Shown: in pieces, positions 26,723 to 38,302 of the stretch
How positions within the stretch are numbered: the first letter of the stretch is position 1
Layout of the letters: the number at the start of each line of letters is the position of its first letter
NCBI GenBank assembly: GCA_018907035.1
Contig: JACCIC010000001.1
Location: forward strand, 4,818,001-4,882,000
Source: Sycobia sp. Sy_11
Lineage: Eukaryota > Arthropoda > Insecta > Hymenoptera > Epichrysomallidae
Length of the DNA stretch: 64,000 nt
Reading direction: 5' to 3'
Position numbers and translations under genes: made by a program
The notes under the pieces: generated by a model
The model's input: the letters and a program-made list of their open reading frames with translations, nothing else
Databases searched by the model: none
Told to the model about the DNA's origin: nothing

Positions 26723-27340
26723 ATCAATTCGTGCCTTATGTCTATTTTCGGTATTTTAAATGTCAAACAATCTCTCAGCAATTAATTTATTATTAAATCC
26801 AATTGGATATCCATTATTAATAAAAGTTTCTCTTAGTATCTGTAAATTATTTTGTCTAAAATCTTTATGTGACAATTTTATTGTTCTGTCAAGGACACCT
26901 TTCACTGCTCCAATTTTGTTTCCGAATTGGTAGTGTGAATTAAAATCTAAAAACCTACCTGATTAAGTAGGTTTTCTATACCAATTAAGCTTCATATTAT
27001 TATCACAATATTTAATGACATTAATGTCCAGAAAACTCAACTGATTATTGATTTCCATCTCCCTTGTAAATTTAATTTGTCATGTACAGAATTAAAAACA
27101 TCCACCATTTCAACCCCAAAAATTTTTTATGAAGGACGAAAATTATGATCAGAACTTCTCGATGTCTCATGATTGGTAAATTTATCTCTTAATATTAAGA
27201 AGCAACGACAATCTTTATACTAAGGAATAAATCGAGAAATTTTCATATGTTTGATACCTATATCGTCATCTATTTTATCTGCCTTAAATATTAATTTGCT
27301 TACATTTCACTTCATCTAAAAAAAAAAAGATAATGTAAAA

Positions 27341-28436
27341 CCTTTGGACGAATTTAACTACTATTAAGTTTCATAATAAATAACCTTATATATATTATTT
27401 CATTGGAAGCACGAAAACAAGTTTTTATCGAGAAAAGAATACTTAAATTTGGCATTTTAAGTTCAAATGTTGCCTTAAGCGTTTTTTTTTGAATATTTAA
27501 AATGATATTTCTGAATATCTAATATACCAAAAATATAATGTCGAATTTTTCAGAAATATTAATTATTTGCTATTTTACAAGTAGATAAAATTCATAGACG
27601 CCAAAATTTAATTTTTACAAAATGTGAGGTACAAAATATTAAGTTTTTTCTAATTTTTAAATGATTATTTAAACGATTTTCTACCCAGTTTTACAAAAAC
27701 ACCTTGAATTCGCATACTGTGCGTAAATATATAAGATAATTCATTTTTTATTTGGAGATTTATTATTGCAAGCAGGAAGGTAATCAGCACCAAGACTATC
27801 AATGTTTTAAACAAAAAGTAGAGTTTTCATTGAGTATTTAATGGTTAAATTGAAATTGATCTATATTATCCGATAAGATTGTCTATAGGAATGTATATTT
27901 ACACATAGAATATGTTTTACATAGATATTATTTAATTGATTAATAAATCGGTTACATTATGTTCTGTACCAAAGTCAAGACGGAGGATGCTAGTATATTA
28001 TAAAAATATAGATAAGAAACTTGTTTTTTATTCTTTTGTAAAATTAAAAAAAAACGTACCTTTTTGTGATACATCACTCTTTTACAGATATTTAGGTTCT
28101 AGATAGAAAGAAGTAACAGTTATTGCAAACAAAGTAAATAATTAATTAATTATTTTCATGCTAAAATGTATTCACTCATGAGAAATTTGTTTTTTAAAGA
28201 TTTTATTAGAAATATTATCTGAATTGATAACAGATATCTAAACAACAATTACACATTAATGTTAACCTACCGATGAAACTCATTATATATTCTATGTAAT
28301 ACATCCAGAACTATTTATTTTACCTTGTAGCTATTATGTACAGTAAGAAGAAAATATTACTAAAATAAAAGCCAATAGATAAAAGCCAAAATAGTAGAAA
28401 TATTTATGAATTCTATTAAAATGATTGCTCTGATAG
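27341..28436. other. Intergenic with a two-copy repeat
   Basis: 27880-27995 resembles 52740-52855 (shared ACATAGATATT, TTAATAAATCGGTTACATTAT and a purine-rich GGAGGATG / GGGGGAATG). It is probably the end of an unidentified retroelement. Nothing else seen. Confidence 0.4.
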
Positions 28437-28479
28437 ATATATATGTATATATATATACATATACATATATATATATATG

Positions 28480-28525
<46 letters not shown>
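28437..28525. repeat. (AT)n(AG)n microsatellite upstream of the protease homologue
   Basis: AT units to about 28481, then AG units to about 28525. It ends directly at the TATA box of the following gene. Confidence 0.92.
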
Positions 28526-28558
28526 TATATAGGCTTACATAATCTAATATTACTCAGT
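28526..28558 (+). promoter_or_regulatory. Core promoter: TATA box and TCAGT initiator
   Basis: TATATA at 28526-28531 and TCAGT at 28554-28558. If the A of TCAGT (28556) is +1, the TATA box starts at -30, the canonical spacing, and leaves a 46-nt 5' leader before the ATG at 28602. TATATA is easy to find by chance here, so the spacing is the main support. Confidence 0.5.
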
Positions 28559-28601
28559 GTTTAAAAGCTTAAGCAGTACCCTAAACTAGTATTTTAGTAA
28601 A

Positions 28602-31600
28602 ATGTTATCTTATAAATTCTTACTTTTCTTGGTTCTCATCTTATATTACTCTTCGGTTAATCATGGTAATAATAGTTATTCTTCTATTATTGGTTTTGAG
28701 ATTTCAAAAAAATTATAAAATTATAAATTATAAAATTATATAATAAACATACGAGACATATACGTAAAATCTAACAGTAATTCTACTTATTTATTAAAAA
28801 ATATAATTTTCAAAACATCTAATAATATTTACCTGACGATAAAATTTCTGCATATATAGTATGTTCCGCAGAATTATCAGTTATCCAGAATAGTGTATCT
28901 TAGATACAAAATTATAGGATAAAAATTTTAAGTAAGCGCAATCTCCGAAAACAATCTTTAACAAAGGTAAAATAGTTAAATGATTTTGATGTATTTTTCG
29001 CATATTAGTAACTTTATAACCTATAAATTTAACCACGTATTTTATAAGAATTTTATATAAAATATTTTTCTAAAATATTCCGAAATATATATAAAAAAAA
29101 TAATGTAATGTAACTACAATTGAACGTAATGGACCATTCAAACAAATGGCTAAGTTCATTTCATATGTGTCCGTATAAATAACAGCATATATACTTTACA
29201 GAAAATAAAATTCTGAAAAACATTAATGAATAAATAATTTTAATAAATTTATAACTTAATTCAGAATAAAATCATTTACAAATTATTGCGTTCATTTTCA
29301 CATTTATTTGTACATCCGAAACAAGTGACAAACCTAGCAGATTTTCTAAAAGTGTTGTTTTTTTTTGTTTTTTATATATAACGTCGCTCTATTTTATGGT
29401 ATGTAATAAACAGGTGAATAATAAATATTAAAATGAGCACTTACGTAATACAAAATTATAATAAACAGACAATAAACAAAATACGAGGATTTAAATATTA
29501 CATATTTAGATTAAAAACTTGTTACTCAAAATCTATAAAAATATATTTTACAAATCAATATATCCACGCATGGTCTCATAAAAAAATAATTATTTGGAAT
29601 TATCAGTATTTTTTAGGTAAAAGATCTTCTGATATTTATTCTCCTAATTTATCATTGTTAAAATCGTTATATTTCTCAATGTGTTTCAAAATTTTAGATA
29701 TATTTTGTGTAAAATATACAAGTATATGCTGTTATTTATACGGACAAATATTCAGTGAACTTAGCTATTTGTTTTAATAGTTTATTGCTTTCAATTATAA
29801 TTGCGTTACATCGTTTTTTTTAAAATATATTTCGGAATATTTTGAAAAATATTTTTTCTAAAATAAGTTTTTCTAAAATACATTATTAAATTCATGGGTT
29901 GAAACGCTTTTAATACGCTAAAAATACTAATAAATAAATATTTTTGTTAATAGTATTTTTGGAGATTTAATTTCTTTTTCAAATAATTATTATTTAATGA
30001 ATTCAATGAAAAGATCTACAATACAATATAATTAAGCATCTGACTATTTCATTAATCTGATTTTTAAATTCTTTAATAATATTTTTTTGTTAATATATTT
30101 CGGAATATTTTAGTAAAATATTTTATTCGATCTGCTCCTGGAAATAATGTCCTTCCAGCTAGTACTTCTACTATTACATATCCTACTGACCAAACGTCCA
30201 CTGTAAATTTTATCTAAACCACTTTGTTGCTTCGTATAGAGTTATTTCATTTTCTGTTAGCCTATCTAAACGAAAATCCAAGTTGTTTAACTTAAAACCA
30301 GGTTGTTTAAAGACAAATAATTTTGATAAAATTAATTATTTTAATAATTATTTAATTTTCATTCTTTTATCAAGTAATGAAGTAGCTTGTATTGAAATAT
30401 ATATTAAAGCTAATAGAAACACTATAGATTCATGCATTAATACTTCTTATTCTTATTAAAATGAAAATAATTTATTTCAGTTTTTTATTTTTTTAAGTCT
30501 TGACAAACATCAGAAAATTAAAAAATATTTTTTATTGTTAATTGATTGACTTATACTTTAATAAATAAAAATAATTTTTAAGTCATTAAGTTTTGTTTTT
30601 TAAACTATTAACATCACAATATAAGCATATTGTATTACAAAATATTATTACAAAATAAAATAAGTTAAGCAAGTAAGATTTATATAATTCTTTCGAATTA
30701 AATTATACTATTCGTTAATTTTATTACACTCTGTATACTTACCCTATAAATTATTCCAGCTGAATTGACTTGTTAACATATCTAATATTTTGTGGACAAC
30801 CCATTTTAGAAATTCGTGTTTAGAAGGCCAATAATAATGTAATACGAGGTCAGACATTTAAATAATGCGACAAAATTAAAAAATGGAGTATATTAAAAAA
30901 TTAATGTGCATTGCTCCGATCCCCTTCAAAGTAGTCCTCTTCCGTATCTATATACTTATTCCAACGAGTTTTCCACTTTTCCTAACAATTCTGGAAAACT
31001 TTTTGTAGGACATCTCCGAGTACTCGTCACAGATTGTTGGGTGTCTTCCACGGAGTCAAAATGTCGACCTTTGACGAATTTTTTCAAATGAGGGAATAGG
31101 AAAAAGTCGCAGGGTTACATGTTCGGTGATTAAGGCGGTTGTGGTAAACTTGCAATGCCTTTAGATACCAAAAACTGAGAGACACTGAACGCACTGTGAC
31201 AGAGAGCATTGTCGTGATGCAGAACCCAAGTCTTCGCAATCTCTGGACGCACTCTGAGCACTCTTTTTCGTAATTTTTCGAGCATATTGCGGTAGAATAC
31301 TTGATTTACGGTTTGTCCAGATGATACAAACTCTTTGTGAACCACCCCTTTGCTGTCGAAGAAGCAAATGAACATGGTTTTCACTTTGATCTCATTCTCG
31401 CCTTCTTTGGCCTTGGCGCCCCAGGGGACAGACACTGTTGGCTTTGTCGTTTAGTTTTGGGGTCATATTGAAAGAACCAACTTTCATCACCAGTAAAACC
31501 TGATGGAGAAGAGTCGAATCACTTTCAACCTGCTCGAGACAATCTTGAGCGATGTTCATTCGGTAGCCTTTTTGTTCATCTGCAAGGTTCTTCGGTACCA

Positions 31601-32330
31601 TCTTCGCGTACAGCTTTTTATGGCGAAATCTTCTGTTCAAATATTTCTAACTGTGTCTCGATATTAATATTCAACTCATCAGCCAACATTCGAATGGTTA
31701 GTCGCTGGTCTTGACCAAAAAGGGCGCGAACGCGCTGCGCATTCGCGTCGAATCGCACATGAATTGGACTTCCGCTCTGCGCCTCGACTTTGATACTTTC
31801 ACGTAATTTTTTAAAATCGGCATGCCACCGAAGCACCCGACTACGACTCAGGGCATCATTACCATACACTTTAAGCACTTTTTCATAAGTTTCTGTCACG
31901 GTTTCGCCGAGTTTCCCGTAAAATTTTATTGCGCACCATTGCTCTAAATTTCTCGGTTCCATTTTTGTTACGTGCTCTACTTGCTCCTTGTTACAAAACA
32001 CTAAACAGCTGGCGAAGAAATGATCGTACAAGATTTTCAAAGTCTCAATCGAGAGATAAGGGATCTACTATTACGGTGGCAAAGTTACAGGTTCGCAGTG
32101 TTACCACAGACCGAGAAATAAAATCGGTCGCATTACTTCATTCCCTGACCTCGAATGATGATGATGATATTAATAATGTAAACAAATTAATGTATGAGAT
32201 ATTTTCATTAATACAATATTGTATGATTTTAATGTATATAAATATGAAAACATTTATTTGACTTTATTGGATTACCATTTTGAAAGCTTAAAAGCTTTAT
32301 ATAATTATATTTGAAAGCTTAAAAGCTTTA

Positions 32331-32368
<38 letters not shown>

Positions 32369-35300
32369 CTTTAAATAATGAAATTACAATATTTTCTACA
32401 TCATTTATTTAATTTTTAGCTTTGAAAACAGAAGAAATAATTGGCGGGTACGATGCATATCAAAGAAATTACAAATATCATGGAGCAATAGTCACAAAAG
32501 ATTACGATACTGGTTCGCGTTATTTTATTTGCAATGCTGTTATTGTTGCAAACTTTTTTCTATTAGCTGCTGCTCATTGTGTAATCGACCTAGGCAATGT
32601 ATTGCGCAACATACCTATGTTTGCCGTTGTGGGTTCATCAAAATTAAAAAGTAATGAACCAGCATTGAGACCAATTTCTAAAATCTGGACGATCCAGTTC
32701 GATTATAGTACACTATTAAATGACATATCAGTAATAGAGGTGAAGTAGTAAAAGCTCATACACATTTATATGATGCAATATTCCACAGTACTGTTAGAGT
32801 AATAATTAAATATGTATTATTGTAAATATCATTATTTTAGTTACAAGGAAGCTTGAAACTACAAGAAAACGACGATCTGGATAATGCGGTAATACCACAA
32901 CTTTACGAAAATTTACCAGCTTCAGAGGGGCGTGTATCCGGATTTGGATATACATCTAGTATCGAAGAATTATTGCAATTACCAATTTATGATGACCCAA
33001 GTACGGATTTGCACTATGCAGCTGTTACAATTTCTTCGGACAGTGACTGCGAAAATGAGTACTCGCATACTCGGGCTATGGTTCATATATGTGGTTCAAT
33101 AAAATCTGATATGCATTATGAAGTTCGAGGACTTTGCACGGTTAGTTTACGTAAAAAACTTAAATTATTTTTTTATGCCAAGTCGGGGCTACTCGATGAT
33201 CCGAGTTCGTTTCCCATCATACAAAATTTATCGGAGACACTTTACAAACAGAGACTAGAGCATTTTTCGATGGTGAAAGTTTAACTTATTATATTGGTAA
33301 AAGATCAGTAAAAGAACTAACTAGTCTGTAGAATATTCATTAAGTAAAATAATAATTAAAATAAAAATTATAATTTTAAAAAATATCTCTTTATGTAATG
33401 ATAACTTAAGAAACAATACATAAAACTAATGAATTACACGAATTGAACTATCGGAAATGGCACAGTAAATAATATACAATATATAATAATATATAAAAAT
33501 AAAAATGAGATAATATGTAAATTAAAAATTCCAGTATGCATATCGAAAACTTGGTAAAAAATATTTCCTTTGTTGTGTACAAAACACCTTGGATTTTTCA
33601 AGTATTCAGTTTGAATAAAATTTGAAAAAAAAATTTATATAATCTATTATTATTTTTATTTTACGTATGAGGTATGTTCAATAAATAAAGCCAAATTTGA
33701 AATTACTCGGGCTACATATTATCAAATGTCGATTTCTTCTTTAATAAACTGGTATTCACGCGCCTAAATATGTTGAGAACATCGGCCATTTCGTATCATC
33801 CGATTTAAAAGAAATACAAAGAGTTACTGTTTTTAAAGAACTTGTATTAATTTTACGTAAAAACAATTGCCCTTCTACCGTGTAAATATTAACTGTAGCA
33901 TTTGGCGAAGTGAAACAAATATTTACAACTGTAAATAATTTGTATACGGTAGAGACGATGACAATAATAATCTTTGTTCTGAACGTCTTAGCATGTTAGC
34001 CATAGATGAGAACGGCAAAGCTAGTAAAAAAACAAAAATAAAAGTTGAAAATCGTCATATAATGAAGAAATCTAATAAGAAATATTCCATAGATCGGAAC
34101 CCAGGAGGAGCCTTGGGCAGCGCCACACGTTAGCTCTTTTCACTTAGAGCCCTCTGCCGTTTCGTACAGAATGGATCTGTCCTTCAAATATTCTCCTATG
34201 ATCTAGAGTAGGTACCTAGGTACATTGAAGTCCTTTTCCAGTGCCCCTAGCATGTCTGTCCACCTAATCGAGTTGAAGGCGTTTTTGACATCAAGTGTCA
34301 CCAGAAGACACAGAGGTCGGGTTAAGTGATTCCCCCGCTCCGTAGTCCTGGCCGCCTCCTGAATAGCATTTATGGTGGACCGCCCTCTCCGAAAACCATA
34401 TTGCCTCTAGGAAAGGTCACCAGATGTAAAAAGCGCCGCCTGTAGGTGGGTTCTCACCAGCTTTTCCAGGAGTTTCCCGGCGGTGTCTAACATAAGGGTC
34501 TGTACGCCAACAGAGCACTAGATGGTCCCTTGCCCTTGCTTATCAGCACAAGCCTTGCCTCTTTACAGCGGGGATAAAATATTCCTGCGCAAAGGCACGA
34601 GTTGTATATGACAAACAAGAGTTCAGGATGGCTCTGTATCACCACTTTCAACACTTCCGCCGGAAGTCCGTCAGGTCCTGGTGCCTTTTTGCTCTTCAGA
34701 GAACGCACTGCTCTCTTTAGCTCCGGCCTTGTGAAAGGCGGTGTCTCAAGACCCTCGGGAACCAGGGGCTCATCCCTTCGTTTGGGATGAGTAGGGAATA
34801 GGGTATGGACGATGCCGTCCATCATTTCCGCGCTCATGGGCATGTTTTTACGGAATATGCCTAATTTGCGGACTATAATTTTGTACCCCAGTCCCCATGG
34901 ATCGTTGTTCAGATCTTCGCCCAGCTTTTTTCAACATCCGTGTTTACTAGCTTTGATGGCTCGCTTTAGAGTCTTCTTCGCCTTTAGATGTTGGGCGATC
35001 TTAAGAGCGGCATCACGGTCACGTCTTTGAGCCCTTTGGGCTGGGCGACGCAGCCGCAGGCATTGCCGCCACAGCTCCGCAATTTCGTCCGTCCACCAAT
35101 AAGTCGGACGGCGAGCACGACCCGCGAATTTTCAAGGCCAGGTCCGGGACGCTCTACCCGAAAGCGGTGCCACAGCCAAGACATCTGTAACAGCGCTCGA
35201 CTTGGACCCACCGCTGCAATACGCAAAAGACTCATCCAATGGCCACCTTTCCAAATTCCAGTAACGGCTGGCCAGCCTCCTCAGAGAGGCTCACGAGGGC

Positions 35301-35909
35301 TAGTTGTTTGCCGACTTTATCTCCCTGGCAAGCCTCACCTCGAGAGGGTCAGTATAGTCCCGAAAGACGCCAAGGAGGGCTGTCTTGACTTCGTCGAGTG
35401 TTGCGCAGCCTTCCACGTCTCTGATCTCTAAGGTAGTCTTGGGGGTCAGAGCGCGAAGTGCCGCGTTTTGCCCGACGACCTCTTTGAGGGCGTTAGTAAA
35501 GCCCTCCTTGCCCTCCGCTGATCAAACTTAAACTCGAACTCGATCAGGAAATCGCCTTTTAATGTTCGGCAGATGTCCCTGATAGTGAATCCATACTGCG
35601 AGGGGTCGATCTTATGGCGGATCCCTCCAAGGATCTCCGCGTAGGTCTTCCCCTCCGCGAGCTTGAGGAGCAGCACCTCAGGCCTTGCTCTTCTCCCTAT
35701 TTTACCTTTCGGTTTGATGAGGCCCTCTCCAGATTTGGTGGCCCCCTTGGCGTTTGACTTCTTTTTTTTTCTGCTTCTTTTTTTTGGTTGTTCTCTTTTC
35801 TTGCCTGGTGGGGACATTCTTCCAGCCTTGCTCAGGCTGTGGTTCGTTCCTACGATTTCATTTGGCAGCAGCGTCTTCTTCTTACTAAATATATACTAAT
35901 AATAATAAC

Positions 35910-35950
<41 letters not shown>

Positions 35951-36471
35951 CTAAATAATACTTTATTCATTGATAATACTTCGAATTATATTATTGAACA
36001 TTGTTTGTGATAACCAATTTAATTTGTCAAGAAGGGTATGTATAAAAACTCAAACTAGAAATTTACATAAAAAAGTTATTATAGCTAATTATATTTATGT
36101 CTATATTAGAGATTTTAAATTTTGTATCTTCTCTAACCTGAGAAATTATACTATTTTAAATAGTTTGCTTTTTAAATAGTTTCTGTTTAAAATAATTTTA
36201 TATTCTTGTATAATAATTTTAATGTGGCTCAAAATATTTTTATATAAATTTAATTCAATATTTTGTACAGTATGATGATGGCGCACCTCTCGTAATGCAG
36301 GGAAAAGTTATAGGACTCGCAACTGTACCCCGTCCTGATTGCGACGATACCGGTGTCGGTAGTGTGTATACGAGAGTGTCATTTTATGAAGAGTACATTA
36401 ATGCAATAATAGATGGGACTCCTTTACCAGGATCGCGGGATTATATTTTGCCTGTCTATCCGGCATTTTGA
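28602..36471 (+). CDS. Secreted serine protease homologue, catalytic Ser replaced by Asp, four exons
   Basis: Chymotrypsin-fold (S1) protein. Exons: 28602-28665, 32420-32739, 32841-33140, 36271-36471; GT/AG borders, compatible phases, 294 residues. Residues 1-21 form a signal peptide. The mature domain starts at IIGG (28-31). AAAHC (71-75) holds catalytic His74 and NDIS (122-125) holds Asp123. The serine motif reads CTYDDGAPLV (227-236) where GDSGGPLV is expected, so Ser195 is Asp231 and Gly193 is Tyr229. Disulphide pairs C59-C75, C198-C212 and C227-C252 are kept. It should not cleave peptides. The residues before IIGG are KTEE, without the usual Arg/Lys. Such homologues often act as cofactors or decoys in immune or digestive cascades; this role is inferred. 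Introns 1 and 3 hold mobile DNA. Confidence 0.85.
28666..30114. other. Intron 1 of the protease homologue, first part
   Basis: AT-rich intron. About 25 nt at 29377-29405 match the tail of the SINE at 19255-19442. The open frame at 29433-29777 is AT-driven and unlike any family I know. Confidence 0.4.
30115..30304 (-). pseudogene. p38-type MAP kinase pseudogene fragment
   Basis: On the minus strand, two linked blocks resemble kinase subdomains VII-IX. First, LDFRLDR.TENEITLYEATKWFR, where functional p38 kinases have a DFG, a TGY dual-phosphorylation motif and ATRWYR; the changes here are DFG to DFR and TGY to TLY. After a frameshift and a deletion of about 14 codons comes VDVWSVGYVIVEVLAGRTLF, then PGAD. 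No intron interrupts it, so a truncated processed pseudogene is likely. It lies inside intron 1 of the protease homologue, antisense. Confidence 0.7.
30845..32153 (-). mobile_element. Mariner transposon with both terminal inverted repeats, broken transposase
   Basis: 1309-bp element in intron 1 of the protease homologue. Left TIR 30845-30871 and right TIR 32127-32153 begin CGAGGTCAG and share TAATGCGAC, 22 of 27 positions matching. TA flanks the left end; the right flank is AA. The minus-strand transposase starts near 31962 (MEPRNLEQWCAIKFYGKLGE). It has a helix-turn-helix (SRSRVLRWHADF), AKMVPKNL, a MLICFFDSKG-like block, VLHHDNA and PQPP, then DFFLFPHLKK. Frameshifts near 31630 and 31390 and a broken region after PQPP show it is inactive. 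Confidence 0.88.
32280..32330. repeat. Tandem palindromic 20-mer
   Basis: TTGAAAGCTTAAAAGCTTTA occurs at 32280-32299 and 32311-32330. Each contains the perfect palindrome AAAGCTTAAAAGCTTT. It lies about 90 bp before the exon 2 acceptor of the protease homologue. Confidence 0.8.
32333..32367. repeat. (AT)n microsatellite near an intron end
   Basis: About 35 bp of AT units 52 bp before the acceptor at 32418-32419. Confidence 0.9.
34080..35820 (-). mobile_element. R1-clade LINE, endonuclease deleted, 3'-truncated
   Basis: Minus-strand non-LTR element in intron 3 of the protease homologue. The ORF1-like start at 35817 (MSPPGKKREQPKKRSRKKKK) leads to RPEVLLLKLAEGKTYAEIL, a gag-type block. A zinc-knuckle start (RCYRCL) appears near 35190. 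The sequence then jumps to TYWWTDEIAELWRQCLRLRR (35020-35105), which normally follows the endonuclease, so the AP endonuclease is deleted. The reverse transcriptase follows: KSKKAPGPDGLPAEVLK, YRPLCLLDTAGKLLEKL, VTLDVKNAFNSIRW and GAAQGS. It stops before the YADD motif. Frames are broken. The 5' end abuts a (TAA)n tract at 35896. Confidence 0.82.
35896..35948. repeat. (TAA)n microsatellite at the 5' end of the LINE
   Basis: About 53 bp of AAT/TAA units with two C interruptions, separated from the ORF1 start by about 80 bp. Confidence 0.92.
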
Positions 36472-36537
36472 AATTGACTGATTTAATTCACAATAGAATT
36501 TTTTTATCCTCAAATCTTTTTATATAGTAACTATGTG

Positions 36538-36543
36538 AATAAA
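36538..36543 (+). terminator. Polyadenylation signal of the protease homologue
   Basis: AATAAA 66 bp after the stop at 36469-36471, overlapping a second AAATAAA. Confidence 0.6.
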
Positions 36544-37199
36544 TAAATACTTGTATTATTATCGTTAAAATAAATAACAATTTAAAGTAAGTCAACAGAG
36601 TACAAATTGTTTTGATATCTGAATTTATCTGGAAAAAGATTGTTCATTGTCGAAATTAATAATATTTGAAGAAAAAAAAGAAGTTCTATATTCACAAGGA
36701 AAGTACAAATCAATCGCAGAACCAATTTCTAATGGAAACTGAAAAATTCATTAAACTGTATATAAAAATGAAGCATTGTATAGTTTTTATAATGCAATGA
36801 TTATTCGTTCCTTTAATCTTTGATTGTATTACGTTAATTAAGTTTAATTTTTTACCTTTGAACTGGTGTGTCATTTATTGAACATTTTGAAACACTATAA
36901 TTTCTTCTCGTACGTTAAAAATATATTCTTTTACTACAATATAATTTATTTGTTAATGTAAAAGAGAACATCTTAGAACCATTTAGTTAAATATCTGTAA
37001 AGCTGAAAAATTGAAGAAACAGTAATAAATATATTTGGCATGTATATAAAAAGTCGTAAATTTATTATATTTATTTTACATAATTGTAATAATTTTTAAA
37101 CAAAATTTAAACTATAATTGTGGTGAAAATATTGGGAAGACGAGTAGGTTCTCGAAAAAATGATTTAATTACATTTTATATTGTTAATTTTATTACAAT
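36544..37199. other. Intergenic, nothing recognised
   Basis: AT-rich; no feature found. Confidence 0.4.
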
Positions 37200-37830
37200 T
37201 ACAGTGTCTCACAACAGTAACAGAAAAACTCCCGGTCGCCACTCGCCGCTCGGCCTTTTAAAGCCCGCACTCTCTTCCTCCGTCGCTACAGAGTGGGGAG
37301 GGCGGTGCAATTTTCGATCGAATCACAGAAAAACATTGGCGCGTGCATTTTGCGATCGCGCTCTTCTTGTTCGCCGCTGAAGCGCGGTAAAGTTTCGGCC
37401 CTATCGTATGCGGCCGTTGACGCGCGCACTATCGAAGCCGCGCTCTGCAGGTCTACTTTGAAGAAGGCGAGGCGGGAAGTTTCTCTATTCCGCACAATGG
37501 CGAATAGCGCGTGCTCTCTTTCGCGGACAACGTTCTCAGTTTTTATTTTTCGCAGTGGCGAAAAGGCAAGGCGGTTCTGAGTCAAATTTATCTAGTTCCC
37601 CCCTTTTTTTTCTCGTGGCTCTCTCAACCTCTCGCGCATGTTACTAGTCAGTACCAAGCATTCTCGGGGGCTCCCCGCGCACACCTTACGACTCAAACGC
37701 GGAAGTTAGACTTTCTAGAGAGTACATTGTGCCATCAGAAAACCACTGTGTTTTCAATACATTTGGCTACACGTGTACGTAGGCCTCCGTACACGCGAGT
37801 TTGCAACGGCGAGAGGCAGAGCTACCCTTT
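37200..37830. other. GC-rich island of unknown nature
   Basis: A sharp rise in GC and CpG content. Overlapping open frames on both strands are rich in Arg and Ser and match nothing I know. The first bases (CTCCCGGTCGCCACTCGCCG) loosely recall 1428-1450. A solo LTR, a 5' untranslated exon or a promoter are all possible; I found no bounding repeat. Confidence 0.3.
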
Positions 37831-38122
37831 TTTCCTATTTTTTACCATATATATAATCGAAATATTCATGAAAAAATTTCTTTCCTTGCATTTTCGCCTT
37901 ACAAATTTTCTTTACTGGTTGGTTATTTGATACACAGAGCTTTATGAGTTTAACGTAATCAGAACGCAATATAAACGAATCATAACAACGAAAATATAAA
38001 CGAAACATAACAACCTATCTTTTGTATGATAACACGCGAATATAATATTTATATCTTATTTGGGAGTCGCATATAATTAACTTGAATGAAAATTAACTTC
38101 TATAAAATCAAAAAATTAACTT

Positions 38123-38302
38123 ATTAATAAATATTTTTTTATTGGTCTTACAGTCCAATCAATTTCAACCAAAAATAAAATAAAATAAAAATAAAAAATA
38201 ATAAAATAATAAAATAATAATTTTATTGGACTGTAAGACCAATAAAAAAATATTTATTAATTTGTATATGGGCAGTCGACAGAAGTACAATTCAATTGTT
38301 TT
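38123..38302 (+). mobile_element. 180-bp palindromic Penelope-like derivative with target duplication
   Basis: 36-bp inverted arms at 38124-38159 and 38225-38260 (TTAATAAATATTTTTTTATT, GGTCTTACAGTCCAAT and complement) around an A-rich centre. The right side continues with the family tail (TATATGGGCAGTCGACAGAA). The direct repeat AAAAAATTAACTT at 38110-38122 and 38303-38315 is a 13-bp target-site duplication. No ribozyme or coding sequence. Confidence 0.82.

Larger units (their letters stand above)
25786..27340 (-). mobile_element. Penelope-like element, copy 1, 5'-truncated
   Basis: Minus-strand element. Its 3' end at about 25786-25860 has the family terminus (GTCGACTGCTTATATACA, TTAATAAA, TTTTACAGTCCAAT). 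Inside lie the shared TCAGTCAGACTATCTTTG block (25968), a hammerhead-like motif (26095-26139) and coding remains. 26201-26722 is one open frame with a GIY-YIG endonuclease; about 26757-27340 carries broken C-terminal reverse-transcriptase frames (LSFLDINVI-like block). The order RT, then GIY-YIG, then terminal repeat is that of Penelope-like retroelements. The 5' RT half is missing. Confidence 0.8.

Noticed and set aside
32853..33284. Exon 3 of the protease homologue extended to the stop at 33284
   Set aside because: After Thr228 the frame no longer resembles the protease fold, a GTTAGT donor follows CTTTGCACG, and the TATGATGATGGC exon at 36271 joins in phase to restore the C-x-x-D-D-G-x-P motif.
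33664..33700. Mariner-like terminus GAGGTATGTTCAATAAATAA
   Set aside because: Resembles a mariner end, but no matching second end or transposase block was found nearby.
37120..37930. Several frames of 86-139 residues
   Set aside because: Same reason: a GC-rich island with competing frames on both strands and no recognisable family.
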